Shown: in pieces, positions 58,700 to 64,000 of the stretch | Layout of the letters: every line of letters starts with the position of its first letter | How positions within the stretch are numbered: the first letter of the stretch is position 1 | Assembly (NCBI RefSeq): GCF_003711515.1 | Contig: NW_021167079.1 | Coordinates: forward strand, 3,627,185-3,691,184 | DNA: 64,000 nucleotides | Origin: Sodiomyces alkalinus F11 | Taxonomy: Eukaryota > Ascomycota > Sordariomycetes > Glomerellales > Plectosphaerellaceae | Direction: 5' to 3' | Notes under the pieces: generated by a model | Told to the model about the DNA's origin: nothing | Seen by the model: only the letters and a program-made list of their open reading frames with translations | Database searches by the model: none | Made by a program: the position numbers and the translations under genes

Positions 58700-61600
58700 T
58701 TACCCCCTAATAGCCCTAAACGTTAGTTAGGCTATTAAAGCTATTCCTAATCGGCAGATAAACAGGCCTATAGCTTATATAATCTCTTCGCTATAGCCGC
58801 CCTTAAATTCATCCTCCAGGTTCTCTAAATATTCCATCCGGACTTCCTCCAGCTATTTTTGCTATAGCCGTTCCCGTATATCTATCACTCCTACCTAGGA
58901 CCTGAATATCTTAAATTTCTCGCCGTATAACGCCTTCGTTAATCCGTCTACTACTATTTCCGCGCTCGTAACGTACGTTATAAGTATTTACCCTTATTCC
59001 TTTACTTAACGTAACTAGTAACCGTAGATATCGACGTAGCGGAGGCGCGTCATTAACGCGCTAATCTTTTAATTAACTAACCGAATCGTTTAGTTATTAT
59101 CGTATAGGATCCTTAATTTCGGATCGTTAAATTCCACTCCTGTACTAAGTAATAAGCATTATATAAAGATACCCTCTTTAGCACCTTATACTAACGCTAA
59201 TAGCTATACTTCCGTTATTAATATCGTGACCGTATCCTGCTTATTAGCGCGCCACGCGATTATACGGCTAAATAAGCGTATCAAGAACGCCTAACTACTC
59301 TTATAATCCAGGGTATTATCGGTAAAGGAGGCGTTAGTATAGACTTTAATAGTATCGCTACCCTCTAATTCTAATATAAATGATTAGCTATTAATTAGAT
59401 AAAGGATTAGATAATCGGCGGCCTTATAATATATAGGCCCTGGATTAACGTTAAAACGGCATAGCCTTAATACTATAAACGCGATATCTAGCCGCGATAT
59501 CACTACTACGTATAGTATAGATCCTATCTTCCGTTAATAGCTCTTAACGTTAGTCGAGGTCCCTAAATAGGGCAGCAGCTCCATAATTTTAATTAGGTAT
59601 ATTAGGTAATAGTTACTACTATACTTACTATTATTCGGCTTTAAAAGGCGTTCTAATTTAGTAACGTAGTTATATTATAATAGCTAGATTTTATAGGCGA
59701 CGCGGTCGCGAATAACCTTAATATCTAGGAACCACTATAGAGGATCGCCACCTTATAGGTTATAGTGGCGTTATAGGTTATTAATAGCCTGCTTTATCTA
59801 CGCCTTATAGTATTTCTTATAAGTAATAACGATATCGTTAATATAGAAAAACAGGATTAAACCGCGGTGCAGAAAATAATATAATTCCTACGGCACTATC
59901 TAAAAACTATCCGCTAATAGGATAGCTAAAAAGTGCTTTTACTAAAGTAGTAGAGAGTCCTTAAGTCCATATAACGCCTTTTTCACTCATAAATGGCTCC
60001 CCGGGGCTAGAAATCCTGGCGTCGGGTATATAAAGATATTATAGGGGAGGGGCGCGTATTTAAGCACGTTTATAATATTAAATTATAATAGTGTAAGGTT
60101 AAATCAGGCAGCGATAGCTATTAACATACGGAATAACTATCTAACTAGCGTGGCTATATATATCTCCTTAAGGGAGAATTAATACTATTAATTTCCTTAT
60201 ACTATAAGGTTTACCTTATATTTATATAAAAATCTATACTTATCGAATTTATATATTATTACCTATATCGAATTAAGAACTTAATATCTATCTATTACGG
60301 ACGCCGATACCTATATCTAGGTTCCTATCTCCTCGTAGCTCCGTAGGTGGTCTTCTTATACCTATCGGAATAAGTAGTCGTATAGGTATAAAGGTATATC
60401 GTGAGGGTTCTTCGGAGGAGGAGGGAGGTCTTTAAAGTAGATCTTTACGGCCGCCGGGATAGCCGCCGGAGCACCCGCTAGAGTAACCGCCAGGGTTATA
60501 TTTCCTAAGATAGCCTCCGGAGTTATACTTCCGGTAGTTACTACTAGGGCTATAGATTCGCAGGGTACCGTTAAACGTCGCTATAGCGCTATAAGCGTAA
60601 ATCTTTTCAACCGTAATTTAGTTAGCGGAGTTCTATTTAAAGTATATCTATCCGGGGCGTAATGGCTAGTATTAAACGCTACTACCTAATATTCTCTTTT
60701 CTAGCTATTACCTTACTAGTCAAGGCGCGCTCCTTCATCTATAAAGAGCCCTATAGCTATCGCTATAGAGATATTATAGTATTATATTCCTTTATCTATA
60801 AGAAAGCCTATAGCCGTAGGTGCTTTACAATAATTTCTTAAAATCACGGCTACTATTAGTGCTATAACTAATAGCGGGGCTTCTAGTAGAGTAGGAAGCT
60901 ATAGATTTATAGGCTACTATAAACAGAAATTAAGCGTTACACTAGCTAAATCACACTATTTATAACCTAACTCTTATTCTCCTAGACTTAAGATAGCCTT
61001 CTCCACCCCTTTACGGCCGGGTATTACGGACTATAACCTTAACGGTAGTAACGCCATTAAGAAAAGGGATCCGGGGGGAACTAACTCTGGTAAAGGGTTA
61101 AATTCAATATAAGCAGTTATATAAAGGGCTGGGGGGGGGGGGGCCCTTAGCTTATACGTCTATAAACGGCTATAAATCTCTAGCCCTCTCCTACTTAATC
61201 TAACTAATTAGATCTTCTAGTTATTCATCAGTTAAATAACGGAGGTTATCCTAAAAGACGTTAATATCGCCGTTAAAAAAGGTATATTCGTCGAAATCTA
61301 TATCACATGTGCGAATAACGCGGTTACAGCTACGGCCTAGCACTTAGATATAGAAGATATTAGTAGAATCATAGCCGATAAGGTATCCGATATAGGCGCG
61401 GGGAGCGATACGATTTAATAGCTTATTAGTAGCCTTTTAGACGTCCTTTATTATCGCGTACGCCTTATAGCCGTAGGCTCCAAGGTATAATAAAATTGGC
61501 TTCTTTCTAAAGAGGACCTTATAGGGCGTTTTCTAATCTTTTTACTATATTTATAGAGTGCGGTTATAAACGTATACGGCCATGAGAATAGCCTTAGGCT

Positions 61601-64000
61601 ATATAAACGACGGTAGCTTAGCGTGGATATTTATCCTATAACCCTTTAAAATAACCACGGCAGCAGCACGTTTAGCACCCCCGTTCTACGTTTAAGTATC
61701 GGTAGTAGAGGCCTCTAAAAGAATACCCTCTTTACGTAGGAATTAGGTAATATCATAGGATTAAGTTAGGTCGTTATTAGACTTAAAAACACAGACCTTA
61801 TAGTCTAATTAACGGTCTACCTAGGCGATGAATTCCTTAATCATTACGAGGATATCCACTACTAGCTTACTCTTTATATCGTAGGTAGCCGTAAAACCGC
61901 TATAACGGTTGGTGAAAATATAAACCGCGAGTCCTTATTGGATATTCGGTTAATATCCGTGAAATTAATCACCTACTACTCCCCTACGGAAGCAGGTACG
62001 TTATAAGGGTGCCTACAAATATACCGCTTTATATTTATAAGCTCGTAGGCCTCGTAGTCGATAGTTATTAGTCCCTTCATTTTAACCCCCTATATCTAGT
62101 CTTCTAGGTGCCGAAGTAGTTTAGGGCTAGTATGCCTTAGTCGTAGATACTATAAGATACCCTCCGTAGTGCTTAGATACCGTATCGTCAATTTATAGAC
62201 GGCTTTTCGGGTAGTAGAAGAAGAAGAAGAGCCTAGAAAAGCAGCGGTAGCTTAGTTAGAGGGCATGTATTTAATAACGGTTTAATCGAAGCGGTAACTT
62301 AGCTAGCATAGTATAGATCTATTAGCACGTTAAAGACAGTTATTTTGTAGCTTCTAATCCTACTAGTATGCTCGAAGATATAGGCGTTAGTTAGAGATTA
62401 AATTATAGGTAAAATCTTCGCAGTATATAATATTTAAAAGCCTAAAATCGAGGCTTCCTATTAGTCGGTTTAATTCCACGGTTATATTACCGTAACCTTT
62501 AATAGGCAGGGACGAACTACCGGCTACTATATAATCCCCCTACGTAGCGGGTATAAAATTAGAAAAAACTGGAAAAATCATTAATTGTATAAATCGTGGC
62601 ACCGGAATCGAGGGTAGTAGAGGCTCGAAAAGGGTAATTAGTAGTAGTATCCACCGTAAAGGTAGCGGCGTAGGAGACGCCGCTACGGACGCTACGGACG
62701 CTGCTATAGTTAAGTTATGCCTCTTTAAGCTATACAGAGTCCCGGCTTATATCCTTCTTTACCTTTTTTATAGCGCGTAGTTCTTCTACCTCCGCGCGTA
62801 TCGCGAGGTCGTATTTAAGGATCTATTAGACGGTCATTTTACTACTTTCGTACGCTACCTAACCTTCTGTTACTATTTCCGGGAATAGGTAGTAATAAGC
62901 GTTAATATTTTAACTAGGGGTAGTATAAACACGACAGGGTCCCCCTTTTTATAGGGCAGATTAACGTCTTTTAGAAGAAGAGCGGTTAGTTAAAGTAATA
63001 GAAGGTATAGCTATAGATAGCGCGGTAATAGAATTCTTAGCTTTATTCTTCCTATAACCGCTTTTCCTTTTAGGCTTAGCCGTGGTCTTTAAGGTATCTT
63101 TACCCTTATCACTTCTTATTTATAACATAGGGAATACCGTAGCATAATAATTACCACGCTTTCCTTAGTCTTTAAGTTTAATCTCAATATATCGTTATCT
63201 AATAGTATAAAGATCTTCGGGTTAAACTACTTCTTTATCTATAAGGTATCCCTCGGCTTTAGTCTAATTATAGCTAGCGATACCACGGATACCTTTAAAG
63301 AAATCTACTACCTAAATATACGTTACGGGGGTTAATTTAACCTCCTTAAGGTTCTTTAATAGTTTCTGCTATTATACTAACCACTCCTATAGCTTCTTAA
63401 GGCTATTCGGAGCCGTGCGGATATATCCGTTATATTCTTCGTAGATATCCACGCGGCGCGTAGTTATATAGTAAGCGGTATCGCGTTAAACGGCGTTATA
63501 CACCCCTGAAGGGGTAGTGTTATATAGGAGTAGCTTACGGCTTTTATCGATTATCTTAGTCTACTATAATAGCACAGCGTTAATATCTTTAGCGTATTTA
63601 TAGTATTTATCCCTCTATATCTTCTAGCGCTATATTATAGAGTCGTAGGCGTGCTAGCCGCCGGCTATTAGATCTAATAGCTACGTAGGCGTAGCGCCTA
63701 TTTACGTGACTATGTTTAACGCTTAGAAATCGTTATAGGTAGGTAAAACAGGGCGTTAAGGAGGGGGAATAGGGTTATTAGGCCATAAATACTCCTACAC
63801 TTTATTATTAACGGCCATAGCTTCGTAATAGCTACGCTAAAGCTCCTAATCGCGATAGGTTTTATAGATAATAGGCTAGTATTCCGTTATCTTAATAGTT
63901 AATAAATACGCTATATTGGCGCGGCTAGATAGCTTCTTAATCGGTAGTAGCAAAGGTAATAGTAGGTTATTCACTTAGTAAGTAAGACTCTTAATTATCT
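58700..64000 (-). mobile_element. Copia element, antisense, near-complete internal region, runs off the window
   Basis: Read on the minus strand from the right: gag remnants (64,000-62,800), protease 'STTLDSGATI' near 62,600, and integrase at 62,100-61,200 ('TPSQNGGAKR', 'AYGYKAY'). A Pro/Gly-rich linker lies near 60,560-60,430. RT at about 60,300-59,560 has 'LFFYINDIVIT' at about 59,850, where FFYVDD has D-to-N. RNase H at about 59,400-59,000 reads 'ITEVELLALA.AAKEG'. Stops are frequent at Trp/Gln positions. The 5' LTR lies beyond 64,000. Confidence 0.8.
61131..61143. repeat. G13 homopolymer
   Basis: A run of 13 G in otherwise RIPed copia sequence. Similar C or G runs lie at 1,931-1,943, 3,319-3,333, 4,570-4,580 and 17,616-17,635. 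Confidence 0.8.

Overview
This window looks like a chromosome segment of a filamentous ascomycete (Pezizomycotina, probably Sordariomycetes), in which two short gene islands sit inside a large block of old, nested transposons. The basis is threefold. Introns are 58-129 bp with GTAAGT/GTACGT donors. The three recognisable genes are fungal: a Whi5/Nrm1-type G1/S repressor, a YIL108W-type metallopeptidase homologue with a jacalin-like tail, and an Ldb17/Dip1 actin-patch protein. Nearly all transposon sequence carries the footprint of repeat-induced point mutation (RIP): CpA/TpG are replaced by TpA, Trp and Gln codons have become stops, Cys of zinc knuckles has become Tyr, and Asp of the RT active sites has become Asn. 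Species cannot be named from this.

Layout. 1-400: tail of a chromodomain Ty3/gypsy element. About 1.6-8.3 kb: a Tad1-like LINE, sense strand. 8.3-10.8 kb: a copia 3' part with its LTR. 10.85-11.19 kb: a MITE flanked by TA that was not RIPed. 11.2-14.0 kb: two antisense copia pieces. 14.0-31.96 kb: a very long Ty3/gypsy element (LTR, gag, pol, then an antisense and a sense extra coding region, then LTR), interrupted by an antisense, 5'-truncated LINE at 17.2-19.75 kb. 31.96-32.9 kb: integrase and chromodomain of a second gypsy family. 33-35.8 kb: unclassified coding remnants and a tandem repeat. 35.8-38.46 kb: a second copy of the gypsy extra ORF and LTR. 38.46-41.7 kb: antisense copia with LTR, then a sense copia tail with LTR. 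41.73-42.29 kb: a terminal-inverted-repeat element with an 8-bp target duplication.

Gene island 1 (42.3-49.3 kb) holds the Whi5-like gene (minus strand), a 442-bp MITE with perfect 97-bp arms, and the metallopeptidase/jacalin gene (plus strand). 49.3-53.25 kb: copia, sense, 5'-truncated. 53.29-55.08 kb: a fold-back TIR element whose left arm is split by an internally deleted copia element with a 5-bp target duplication. Gene island 2 (55.1-57.5 kb) holds the Ldb17/Dip1 gene (minus strand). From 57.57 kb to the window end: copia, antisense, with a shared LTR.

The three host genes (cell-cycle transcription, a probable pseudo-peptidase lectin fusion, actin nucleation) show no sign of forming a pathway. 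The main candidates for something new are the metallopeptidase homologue that has lost most of its HExxHxxGxxH zinc site, and the gypsy element with two extra coding regions downstream of pol, the sense one present twice.
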